Part shown: in pieces, positions 37,161-46,259 of the stretch
Layout of the letters: each line of letters starts with the position of its first letter
Position numbering within the stretch: the stretch's first letter is position 1
Assembly: GCF_026212465.1 (NCBI RefSeq)
Contig: NC_080052.1
Location: forward strand, 14,849,878 to 14,913,877
Direction of reading: 5' to 3'
Length of the DNA stretch: 64,000 nt
Origin: Amaranthus tricolor
Taxonomy: Eukaryota; Streptophyta; Magnoliopsida; Caryophyllales; Amaranthaceae
Notes under the pieces: generated by a model
The model's database searches: none
Told to the model about the DNA's origin: nothing
The model's input: the letters and a program-made list of their open reading frames with translations, nothing else
Program-made: the position numbers and the translations under genes

Positions 37161-38616
37161 ATTAATCAAAGCTTACGCACAACATTAATCCTTGCATAAC
37201 CAAGGCCTTAATCAGGCCCGGTGTCGCATCAAAACCAAGTTTGAGTACTTTACGCGCGAAATTGACAAAAACGCTTAAAAACGCATAAAATCGCAACTTA
37301 ACTTCTAATTTCTAGCATATGACTATTATTATCAATTCTAACCATTTCAACACAATAATATATGCCAAATAGTGTTGTGTGCCAATTTTCGTGCATAACA
37401 AACCATGTTTGACCTACTTTACGCGCGAAATGGACAAAAACGCTTAAAAACGCATAAAATTGCAACTTAACTTCTAATTTCTATCATATGACTATTATTA
37501 TCAATTATAACCATTTCAACACAATAATATATGCCAAATAGTTTTGTGTGCCAAGTTTCGTGCATAACAAACCATGTTTGACCTACTTTACGCGCGAAAT
37601 TGACAAATAAAAACGCGAAATTGACAGCATCAAACTAGTGACCAGACCACCTTGCACGACACGTGGAGACCAAACCTATGCATCCAGGACCTAGGCTAAA
37701 GTGAAAATGGAATCTTGGTACTTGGATCTAGCTATCAAGGTCCTAAAACCATTCTAACAATCCCCGTGGACTCCTAGAAGCTGAGCCGAAGGAGGGCTGG
37801 TCGACAGTTTGCTAGATCAGAATTTTGTTTTAAGTGTTTGTGGTTGTTTCGTGTTCTTTTCATGATCATTTGTAGTTTTTGACTGTGTCATTAATCAAAG
37901 CTTACGCACAACATTAATCCTTGCATAACCAAGGCCTTAATCAGCCCCGGTTTCGCATCAAAACCAAGTTTGAGTACTTTACGCGCGAAATTGACAAAAA
38001 CGCTTAAAAACGCATAAAATCGCAACTTAACTTCTAATTTCTAGCATATGACTATTATTATCAATTATAACCATTTCAACACAATAATATATGCCAAATA
38101 GTGTTGTGTGCCAAGTTTCGTGCATAACAAACCATGTTTGACCTACTTTACGCGCGAAATGGACAAAAACGCTTAAAAACGCAAAAAATCGCAACTTAAC
38201 TTCTAATTTCTAGCATATGACTATTATTATCAATTCTAACCATTTCAACACAATAATATATGCCAAATAGTGTTGTGTGCCAAGTTTCGTGCATAACAAA
38301 CCATGTTTGACCTACTTTACGCGCGAAATTGACAAATAAAAAGGCGAAATTGACAGCATCAAACTAGTGACCAGACCACCTTGCACGACACGTGGAGACC
38401 AAACCTATGCATCCAGGACCTAGGCTAAAGTGGAAATGGAATCTTGGTACTTGGATCTAGCTATCAAGGTCCTAAAACCATTCTAACAATCCCCGTGGAC
38501 TCCTAGAAGCTGAGCCAAAGGAGGGCTGGTCGATAGTTTGCTAGATCAGAATTTTGTTTAAGTGTTTGTGGTTGTTTCGTGTTCTTTTCATGATTATTTG
38601 ACCAAACCTATACAAA
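37156..38616. repeat. Satellite block, right part of the Ulp1 intron array
   Basis: It continues the long-module tail interrupted by the gypsy element, then short modules and a long module (to ~38,600). It breaks off inside the tail at TTCATGATTATTTG and passes through a scrambled ~16-bp stretch (ACCAAACCTATACAAA) into CCCATAAAATCG and the splice donor next to 38,641. Several modules use AACGCATAAAATCG, a variant typical of intron-edge modules. Confidence 0.9.
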
Positions 38617-38640
38617 ACCCATAAAATCGAATTTGTGTAC

Positions 38641-41073
38641 CTTTCTTGCTATCCATTTTGGAAATGTGGCTCTGGATGTAGATCCCATTTGTCCACGCAC
38701 TCTTTTCATGGCGCTGAAACGCATGGGAAAAGTAATACCATTTATATATATATATAACACTTAATTAAATCAAATTGGTAAAATAATTAATATTACGTAC
38801 GCATTCAACAATGCTTTGAATCTTGTGTTGCGAGGTAGGCTGTTAGGTTTTTGTAATGAGTCGAAGACGTGCACGGTGTTCGTTAAAGGACATATGATCA
38901 AAAGTATCCAATGCAAACTACAAACACAAATTTAAAATCTACAAATTAGAGATTAGGTGACTTTAAAAATCAAAGATAAGTTCAATTTCAAAAATAAAAC
39001 TTACTCTTCCCAATATGGAGCCAGAATGAATGTGTGTTTACATGCAAGGGAATTAGTCAAAGAAGTCTCAATGTATGCTCTGACGACATCTGGATCATTT
39101 CTACATTTACTACCCGAAATCGTCTCCGGACAAAACCATCCAATTTTTATTGGAGGTTCGCAAGAATTTACCTCCTCGTAAACCGCACTAAACTCACAAA
39201 TAAGAGAATTTTGTTAGTAATTCGGTCATTAAAACAATTAAACAACAACGCCTAACTTGTAAGATAATGAACATCACCTCATGTAGACATGGAAAAGAGC
39301 TACGTTCAGCATCTCTCCTCTCAAAAATTGCCCGATGTCACTAGGACCAATAATTACATACGGGTCTTCTGAAAAGCAGTATTGCTCCTTCAGTAGGGGC
39401 AACATGATTGGGTCCTCCTCACTTATGCGAGATGCACAATAATGTAGCCATTTGCAATCTTGAGAGAGATCTTTTAGCTCCTCATCAGTCAAAATTGGAG
39501 TGCTTGGCATCGACTTTGACCCAGTCGATACCTTTGCTGAGGAACCGACCTCTCTACAAGATCCCTTTGGACTCTTTTGCTATTTCAATTTATAAATAAA
39601 AATTAAATTAGTGTGAGCATGCAATTAAAAAATAAAAATAAATAAGGTACAAATGATTCTTACCGTGTTAGTGAATCGGACCCAAGCATATGGCCATGTG
39701 ACGAAACTACCTAGGGCGTCTGATAGTTTCTCAAGGCTCCATGCTGGCATTGGAATTGGGAGTGAGAAATCTTCAAACCCCTTTACAATAGTCTCCACGG
39801 CCACACTGATGTGGCCACTTGTAACAGGCACTGAATGCACTGTTTGGCCCTCTTTATTTGGCTGTGCCCTACCATATGCAACCTCAGTTAAGTCGCCATC
39901 ACTAGCAACACCTAACTGAGGCAGCAAAAGAGAACAAGGAGTCGCCTCCGGAAAATTGTGTCGTTTAGTATAATAAGCATCATAATAAAATTTTAATTAC
40001 GCGTTGCAATTTAAATTAATAAGTGCTTATATATTTAAAAACTATGTACCTGTAGCACTGGCACCGGAGTTGGCTCCGGATTTTGAGCAACGGGGGTATT
40101 AGTAAAGAGCTGGGGTGCTACGGGGGTAATGGGCTCGGGTGTTGGCTCGACCAAAGCGTCAGAATCACCATGTTGAATTCCCTGATCCTCGACAATCAGG
40201 TTTGCCAAGTCCACAATGGGTGCACCCATCTTTTGCAACACGGTGGCCAACTTCGCGAGAACGTCCTTCGTAATCTCCGCTCGGAGGGTTGCTGCTTCTT
40301 CCCGCAGTGCCGTTCGGGATTGAGTAGCAACACACTCTTTGCCGAATGCCTTTTGTAACCCCACGCGGACGCCTCCTTTTCCGACTACCCGCCCACTGTG
40401 GTCTTTCCCTAAGACCATATGCAATGCGTCAACATTGCCTTTTGGGGTGAACTCCCCCGTAGCTTCTTTTTCCTTCCAGCCCATCTGTTCAAATAAAAAG
40501 TGACATATATAGTAATTAGTATAAGTACATCAAAGCCAAAGAATACAAAACAAATGAAGAATATACTTAATAATTTCAAAACTCACCACAGCATCAGCAA
40601 CCTTCTTCGTTCCCGGATCATTAATTGTAAATTTACCACTTGCATCTCGGGAATGAAGCCCGCAATACCAATCACGCACCCGATCTCCAACAAGAGTATG
40701 TACGGATGCGGAGGTAGTCGTAGATGAGGGTGTGGATGAACTTTGATTGGGGTATATACCCGCATCCACCCACTCTTTTCGGACCTCATTGTACGTTTTC
40801 TGGCCTAAGCGATGGTAAAACTTCCTTTTGCTTGCAGAATCTGAAGCTTTACCACGCTTTTCCTAATTAATCAATAGAAATCGAATGTCATGTATTAGTT
40901 TAATGACTGAATCAAAAGAAGTAAATTCAAATTGGTAAACTATAATATAATATGAAATACTTACAACTTCTATGGGAGTTGTTCTTTTGGCAACAAAGGT
41001 CTCCCAATCCCTCTTCGATATGTGACCCCATATTTCGTAAGGCATCTTCGAAGGTGCTTGCTCTCCACCTTCG
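38641..41073 (-). pseudogene. CACTA second gene: Transposase_24 + DUF8039-like + Ulp1-like protease (copy 1, 5' truncated)
   Basis: Exons read on the minus strand. From 41,073: a Transposase_24-like part (EGGEQAPSKMPYEIWGHI...; ~40,860-40,587 with GDRVRDWYCGL; 40,484-40,050 with HSGRVVGKGGVRVGLQKAFG). Then a segment like DUF8039 (39,930-39,653; VHSVPVTSGHISV...LGSFVTWP). Then Ulp1 (39,579-39,287 with IGQFLRGEMLNVALFHVYMR; ~39,199-39,005 with FILAPYWE; 38,917-38,801 with HWILL and the Asp of FDSL; 38,713-38,641 ending FPKWIARK). The catalytic His and Asp are here and the Cys lies in the exon at 24,627. Exon phases match for the last three junctions. The 5' end is cut at 41,073 by a Ty1/copia fragment. 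The domain names come from family memory; the Ulp1 call is strongest. Confidence 0.8.
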
Positions 41074-42742
41074 ATATGTGGCAGCAAAGGTTAATGTTAA
41101 GGTATCTGCTGAAGAGATATCAAAAGAAATGATTGTTGGCTTCGGATTGGACAAACAATGGTATGAATCAAATTTTTTTCCTCAATTTCACGCCATATTC
41201 CAAAATCAAGCTTGGGAATCTTTAATGGGAAACTATTGCTGTAACCCAATGTATCCCAACTTAGTGCGTGAGTTTGCTTTAAATTTTTCTTTTGACCATG
41301 GAGTCTGCACTAGTGAAGTAAAGGGGATCAAAATTGAATTTAATAACCTGATTTTAGGAGGATGGTTGGGTGTTCCCTCGACTAGTTTTGATAGATATGT
41401 TGTTGGGTCAAAAATTAATTTTTCCGGTATAAATGAGAAGTTGGTGTGGAAGTTTTTAGGGTTGAATGAGAAAAAGGGAAAAGTTAGTCATAATGTGCTA
41501 TCACCTATGCACAAACTGTTGTACAACATAGCAAGAAGATTCATTTTGCCTCGCACATCCAAAAGAAGTGAGGTTAGTCTTAGAGATGCTACGTTAATCT
41601 ACTGTCTGGCGAACCACATCAAGATTAATTTTCCTTCTTTAATGATTTGTCATTTAAATGATTGTATTTTTAAAAGGAATGTGTTAGGATATGGTGGACT
41701 GTTGACCTGGATATTTAAGAAATTGGGTGTTCCTCTTGATGGTCCAAACTATCCCATGGGTCCAAACAACAAAGTGGGTGTAAAATGTTTGAAAAATTTA
41801 CGCCTAAGATTAACTGAAAATGGGACCCTTGAGAACATTTGTGAACAATCAGAGGACACCAATGAAGAAGAAGAAGTTGAAGAAAATGTTGAGGAGGAGG
41901 AAGTAAACAAGGAGGAACAGGAGGAGCCTGTTCCCTCTGCCACTGAGAAGGCAGAGGGGCATTCTGAGGAGGAAGAACAGGAGGAAAACTCTTGTAAGGG
42001 GGAAGTAGAGAAGGAACTGGTGAAGGTTGCTGTGGAGGAAGAAGAAAAGAAAAATGAGAAGGGTTCTTCACCTGGTTTGACCCCTAGGAAGAGTAGAAGG
42101 CTAGCTTCTAAAGGAAAGAAACCTGTTGTTGTTATTGATGATGACTCTACCTCATACACAACAGCACAACCAAGCCAACCTTCCTCACCTAGACCTGCCA
42201 CACCGTCATACCATAAACCATCACCACCACAATCACGAATACGACCATCTTCACCACCTAAGTCACCTATACCATCACCATCACCTGTACCCCCTTCACC
42301 ACATCAAGGTTTAGGTGACACTACAGTTCCCACTGACCCTCTAACCTCCATTCTCCTGAAACTCAATGATTTGCAGTCAAGCTTCCTTGTGTTTAAAGAT
42401 GAAATTCGTGTCTCTATAGCCTCACTATCTGCTCAAATGGACCAAATGGAAGCACGTTTAGGGGCCAAACTGGACACAGTAGAGGTGGAGACAGAATATG
42501 TTGATGATGAAGCTCCTGCAACTTTATTTCTCCTTTTTCATTCCTTCTTATTTGTTGCAACTATCACTCTCATTAAACAATCTTTTTATGTTTTTCATTT
42601 TGTACCAGCTGGGGTACTGCTTAATACACTGAATCATATTTTCTTTTTGTGCTACTTAATATCTGTTATTTTCATCATTGTTGATCATGTTTGCATTCAT
42701 TGGTACTCGCTTTTAATTTTTGCATCCTTATTCTCTCTTTGA
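41074..42742 (+). pseudogene. ORF downstream of pol (putative plant transposon protein / Transposase_32-like), 5' truncated
   Basis: An open frame of ~556 codons from the junction to the stop at 42,740. The N-terminal ~250 residues form a conserved globular domain (MIVGFGLDKQWYESNFFPQ..., NVLSPMHKLLYNIARRFILP, TLIYCLANHIKINFP). A highly acidic Glu-rich stretch, a basic patch (RKSRRLASKGKK), a Pro/Ser-rich low-complexity region and a short coiled-coil-like segment (ILLKLNDLQSSFLVF...) follow. The partner at 58,544-60,244 stops just after TEYVDEEE; here the stop is lost and ~70 hydrophobic residues translate what is 3' untranslated sequence in the partner. The family resembles PF20167 ('putative plant transposon protein', from memory). 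Function unknown; it occupies the place of the env-like ORF of SIRE elements. Confidence 0.7.
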
Positions 42743-43418
42743 CTATAACTATATGTTTAGTGCTGTGGCTTGATTGCTCAAATTCTTTTTGAATGATGTC
42801 AAAAGGGGGAATATTTAGCACAAACTTAAATAATGCTTGAGTATGCTTAGTCTGATATACATTTATGCTTGAGTATGCTTAGTCTGATATACATTTATTC
42901 TGTTGAACATTAGGACTGTGGCTATGCTCTATGATCTGAATGCTATATGTTTTACTACTGCATACATGCTCATACATGCTCTGATATGAACTGGATTATA
43001 TGTGATGATTTATTTGAATTAAGCTTTGATTAGTAATAATTTTAGCTCTATTATACATACTGAGATACATACTTTGATTGTTATGATTTATATGCTCTGA
43101 TGATTACTTGAATGCTATGATAAAAGTTCTTACAGTGCTTTAAGTTTTGTTTGGTAAGTTTTGTTTTGTTTTAGTTCTATTTGAAATCTTAAGTTATAAA
43201 CTACTTCCGATGTTTTGATTATGCTTAAGTTATTTTAAATATTTCTAATTAATAGAGTAATTTGTTTTTAATGTATGCTTGGTAAATTATATTGTAACGA
43301 GTTAATTTACTAAGTAATGTAGAGTTGTTTTAATCTCGAACATGCTCTTCAATATTGGTTTTACTCTATTTTGTTTAAGTTTGTTTAAAAAGTTTGTCAT
43401 CATCAAAAAGGGGGAATT
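42743..43418 (+). other. Copia 3' untranslated region with two polypurine tracts
   Basis: 676 bp, AT-rich and without an ORF. AAAAGGGGGAAT occurs at 42,800-42,811 and again directly before the LTR (43,406-43,417); the second is the functional-looking polypurine tract. A 32-bp direct repeat sits at 42,833-42,896. Confidence 0.75.
42833..42896 (+). repeat. 32-bp tandem direct repeat (two copies)
   Basis: A unit starting ATGCTTGAGTATGCTTAG and ending ATACATTT occurs at 42,833-42,864 and 42,865-42,896 without change. Confidence 0.9.
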
Positions 43419-44278
43419 TGTTGGACCTTTTGAGTTTTGATGATGACTACACTTTATTTAAGCGAACATGTTTTTAGAGATTGTGCAGGTCGATATCCGA
43501 TTATGATTATGATCGTTGATAGTACCTATGGCTTAGTTCATGGGAATATACATGTCAAAAGGTTTCAAGAGATGTTAGAAGAGTATATCACGTGGGATGT
43601 AAAATGGAGACAGGAAGTCTACTGTTCCCAGGTTTGATGTTCTAGCAAGTTGGAATTTGGAGACAGCGCAGTGTTCCCTAACTGAAGTCAATTTACGTTA
43701 GCTAATAAATTCTATCTTTTATTTTTTAGTTAATGTATTTAAATTAATTGGTTGCATTAGTTTATTAAAGTTAATTGGCAAAAAGAATTTCTAAAATTCC
43801 TCACGTGTGGGTTTCAAGATTAATTCCTTATTTTTAGGAGATAAACTTGGATCTACTAAAAAGTAGGAACAGCAGTTAGGTCTTAATTATTTTTGGATTT
43901 TCTGAAAAATAATAAAAATAATCTTTTCCTAAAAATAGTAAAAATAACCATTTTCTAAGAATTAGTCAAAAGATAACCGTTTTTAGAATTAGTCAAAAGA
44001 TAACCGTTTTACCAAAACCGTTTTCTAAATATAGCATGAAGTTCCAGCCATTAATTTGGGGAACAGGAATTACTACTGAAGAAACTGCTACTTTAGGGAA
44101 CAGCGGTTATTAAGGAACAGCGGTTATCAGGGAATAGCGGTTACTGATTGCCTTAACCGTTTGTTTGATTTATTCAAAGGCTGAAGTATTAACCGTTTTG
44201 TGATTCATTCAGCATCATTCATTGATCCATGACTAAGGATAATGGATTGGAATATTCCTTATTCTTAGGGATTTTAGC

Positions 44279-44290
44279 TCTATAAATAAG
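44279..44290 (+). promoter_or_regulatory. LTR TATA box
   Basis: TATAAATA at 44,281-44,288 in the LTR, at the position expected for the U3/R border. Transcription would start ~30 bp downstream, which puts the hairpin cluster in the leader RNA. Confidence 0.65.
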
Positions 44291-44479
44291 AGACTCGGTT
44301 ATTCTTCAAAACTCGCCTTAGTATGAGCCATTTAATCATACATAATTTTGGGAGAATTTTTACAAGAAAAATTTGTTTTAAAAATGCCAATTAATTTATA
44401 ATATTTTCTTGTGCAACTCATTGATTTTATTTTTAAAGAATTTTTATTCTTTTGTAAGGGTTTTTGAGAGAATTTGTAA

Positions 44480-44680
44480 TTAGACTCGGGTGAGTCTAAG
44501 GGGCAAATTAGATAGCTTTTAATGAAGCTAGAAAAGAGATTAGCTTTGAGTAAAGCTAAGGAGAAAGCTTCTAGTGAAGCTAGTGGTGAGAATTAGCTTT
44601 TAGTGAAGCTAAGTTTGTTGCTTTGAGTGAAGCAATTTAAGAGAGAAGAGTTGGCCTAGTTGATGCACTTCGAGTGAAGT
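44480..44680 (+). other. Hairpin cluster in the copia LTR (GAGT/TAGT loops)
   Basis: Seven stem-loops in 201 bp, each with a four-base loop: TTAGACTC/GAGTCTAA loop GGGT (44,480-44,499); TAGCTTT/GAAGCTA loop TAAT (44,513-44,530); TTAGCTTT/AAAGCTAA loop GAGT (44,540-44,559); AGCTTC/GAAGCT loop TAGT (44,566-44,581); TTAGCTTT/GAAGCTAA loop TAGT (44,593-44,612); TTGCTTT/GAAGCAA loop GAGT (44,618-44,635); ACTTC/GAAGT loop GAGT (44,667-44,680). Stems differ in sequence but stay paired. The related LTR at 56.6-57.8 kb has matching hairpins, one with a compensating change. Confidence 0.75.
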
Positions 44681-44942
44681 AAGATGTTTAATGTAATTGT
44701 AACGAGTTGCCTTAAACATAGTGGAGAATTTAGAAATCCCGTAGGGTCGTGGTTTTTCCTTCTATTTAGGCCTAGAAGGTTTCCACGTAAAAATCGTTTG
44801 TCTCTTTTAATTATTTCGCTCTAAGTTTAAGCTTTATTTATTTTATTCAATTCCGCAAAAACAGGGCAAAAACACTTAAACTAGTAACAACAACAATTCA
44901 CCCCCCCTCTTGTTGCTGTTCCCGTTCCTAATTCAGTCTACA

Positions 44943-46259
44943 GTCTTGTTATGCAACTGCATCAATGCCCTATCCCCTTTAGAAGGATGTTTTGCGCGCA
45001 ATATATCAAAATGCTCACTCAAAAAAGGATGAACTTCCGGAATATGATGCAACACATACAAGTGTGCTTGTAGAAGGCTTTCTCGAGGAGGTGTGACCGA
45101 TTTGGAGCCAATTGTTCCTTTTCCCCTCAAGCCTTCCTTCATGTCTAGAGGTGGGAAGTCCAATAGGCTTTGCCATGGCCAAATACTCGGCTATAAAGTT
45201 ACTAATCTCATCGCTCACAGTGCCTTGAATCATACTCCCCTCTGGTTGTGCTGGATTCCTCACCTTGTTTTGTAAAACACCCATGTGTCTTTCAAAAGGA
45301 TAACACCACCTTAAAAAAACTGGACCCAAAAGTTTGATCTCACGAACGAGATGGAGAATAAGATCAACCATTATGTCAAAGAAAGAAGGTGGAAAATACA
45401 TCTCAAACTTGCATAAAGTTACAATCACGTCGAGTTGAAGTGCATCAAGTTTAAAGGGATCAAGAACTTTACTACAAATTGTGTTGAAGAACGAACATAG
45501 TTCGGTAATAGCATATCTCACATGTTTTGGCAGTATTCCACGGATTGCAATTGGTAAGAACACTTGCATCATTACATGGCAATCGTGAGATTTCATGCTT
45601 CCAAACTTCAGCTCACCATTTAGGCTAACAAATCTCTTCATGTTGGATGAGTACCCAGACGGAACCTTAATGCCATACAAACACTCACAAAATGTCCGCT
45701 TCTCTGCTTTGGACAATGTGTAGCAAGCTGGAGGCAAATAAACTTTATCATAAAGCATCTTCTTCTTATTGTCACCAACTTCATCATCAGCTATATTTCT
45801 TTTCTTACTCACCTTAACATGTGCCCACAACTCCGGACAAAGACCCTTACATTCAAACCAATCTCGCACGGCCCTAACATCTTTTGTCTTACCCGGAATG
45901 TTCATGAGAGTCCCGAGTATGGCATCGCATACATTTTTCTGTATATGCATAACGTCAAGACAATGCCTAACCTGTAGATCTCTCCAATATGGAAGCTTCC
46001 AAAAGATTGATTCTTTTTTCCATAATCGGCCTTCACCTCCTTGCACTTGCCCCGTTTTACCAAATACAGTCTCAACTCCCTTAACCTGTTCATAAACCTC
46101 ATAACCGGTCAACGGTCGACGAGCTACACGGTCCTCAACCTCCCCATTGAACAACTTCTTCTTCTTACGATATTGGTGGTCTCGTGGGAGGAACTTTCGA
46201 TGGTGCATGAATACGTGTTTGCACTTAGGAATCCACGTGGATTCCATGTCATCGATACA
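44943..46259 (-). pseudogene. TNP2-like CACTA transposase fragment (copy 1)
   Basis: The minus-strand protein segment begins IDDMESTWIPKCKH at 46,258 (anything further upstream in that frame is satellite). It runs through the Transposase_21 (TNP2) region (YWRDLQVRHCLDVMH; NVCDAILGTLMNI) and a DUF4218-like region (LPIAIRGILPKHVR; PVFLRWCYPFERHMG). A frameshift (an extra A in GGGGAAAAGG on the minus strand, near 45,120) breaks the frame before SKSVTPPRESLLQAH; the same change is present in copy 2 near 53,112. The 3' end is cut by the copia LTR at 44,942 and the 5' part is lost at 46,260. TNP2 would be the catalytic transposase; this copy cannot be functional. Confidence 0.88.

Larger units (their letters stand above)
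41074..44942 (+). mobile_element. Ty1/copia (SIRE-like) 3' fragment: downstream ORF plus 3' LTR
   Basis: The fragment holds the end of an ORF of the kind found after pol in SIRE-like elements, a purine tract and a complete LTR. It replaces the stretch of CACTA corresponding to about 51,430-52,940 of copy 2. On the right, the LTR end ...TCTACA is followed by GTCTTGTTATGC of TNP2, a clean insertion edge. On the left, the edge is inside the ORF, so the element inserted in TNP2 and a later deletion removed its 5' part together with ~1.5 kb of CACTA. Confidence 0.8.
43419..44942 (+). repeat. Ty1/copia 3' LTR (1,524 bp)
   Basis: It starts TGTTGGACC directly after the polypurine tract and ends TCTACA. 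It contains a TATA box at 44,281 and, ~200-400 bp further, a hairpin cluster. Its sequence is clearly related to, but distinct from, the minus-strand LTR at 56,563-57,811: both have TTTTGATGATGAC near the start, GGAGACAG...CTGTTCCC in the middle and CAATTCACCCCCCCTCTTGTTGC near the end. Confidence 0.88.
23950..46259 (-). mobile_element. CACTA element copy 1, with satellite-filled intron and nested insertions
   Basis: Reading the minus strand, the pieces come in normal CACTA order: TNP2 (46,259-44,943), a Ty1/copia fragment replacing part of the element (44,942-41,074), a Transposase_24/Ulp1 gene (41,073-38,641), an intron filled with satellite and a gypsy element (38,640-24,628), the last Ulp1 exons, then subterminal repeats and CACTA at 23,950. 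The TNP2 5' end is lost: at 46,260 the element is fused to satellite inside the shared bases CATATGGCT. The element is defective. Treating it as one disrupted insertion is an inference from order, strand and intron phase. Confidence 0.7.

Noticed and set aside
40952..41073. N-terminal ~40 codons of the plus-strand frame leading into the 41,074 ORF
   Set aside because: This part is antisense to the CACTA Transposase_24 exon; the real ORF sequence begins at the junction 41,074.
42520..42742. Hydrophobic C-terminus of the 41,074 ORF as an envelope membrane anchor
   Set aside because: The related ORF at 58,544 stops before this region, and the DNA there is homologous to its untranslated sequence (TTTGTACCA...TGGGGTAC). 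It is more likely read-through of a lost stop.
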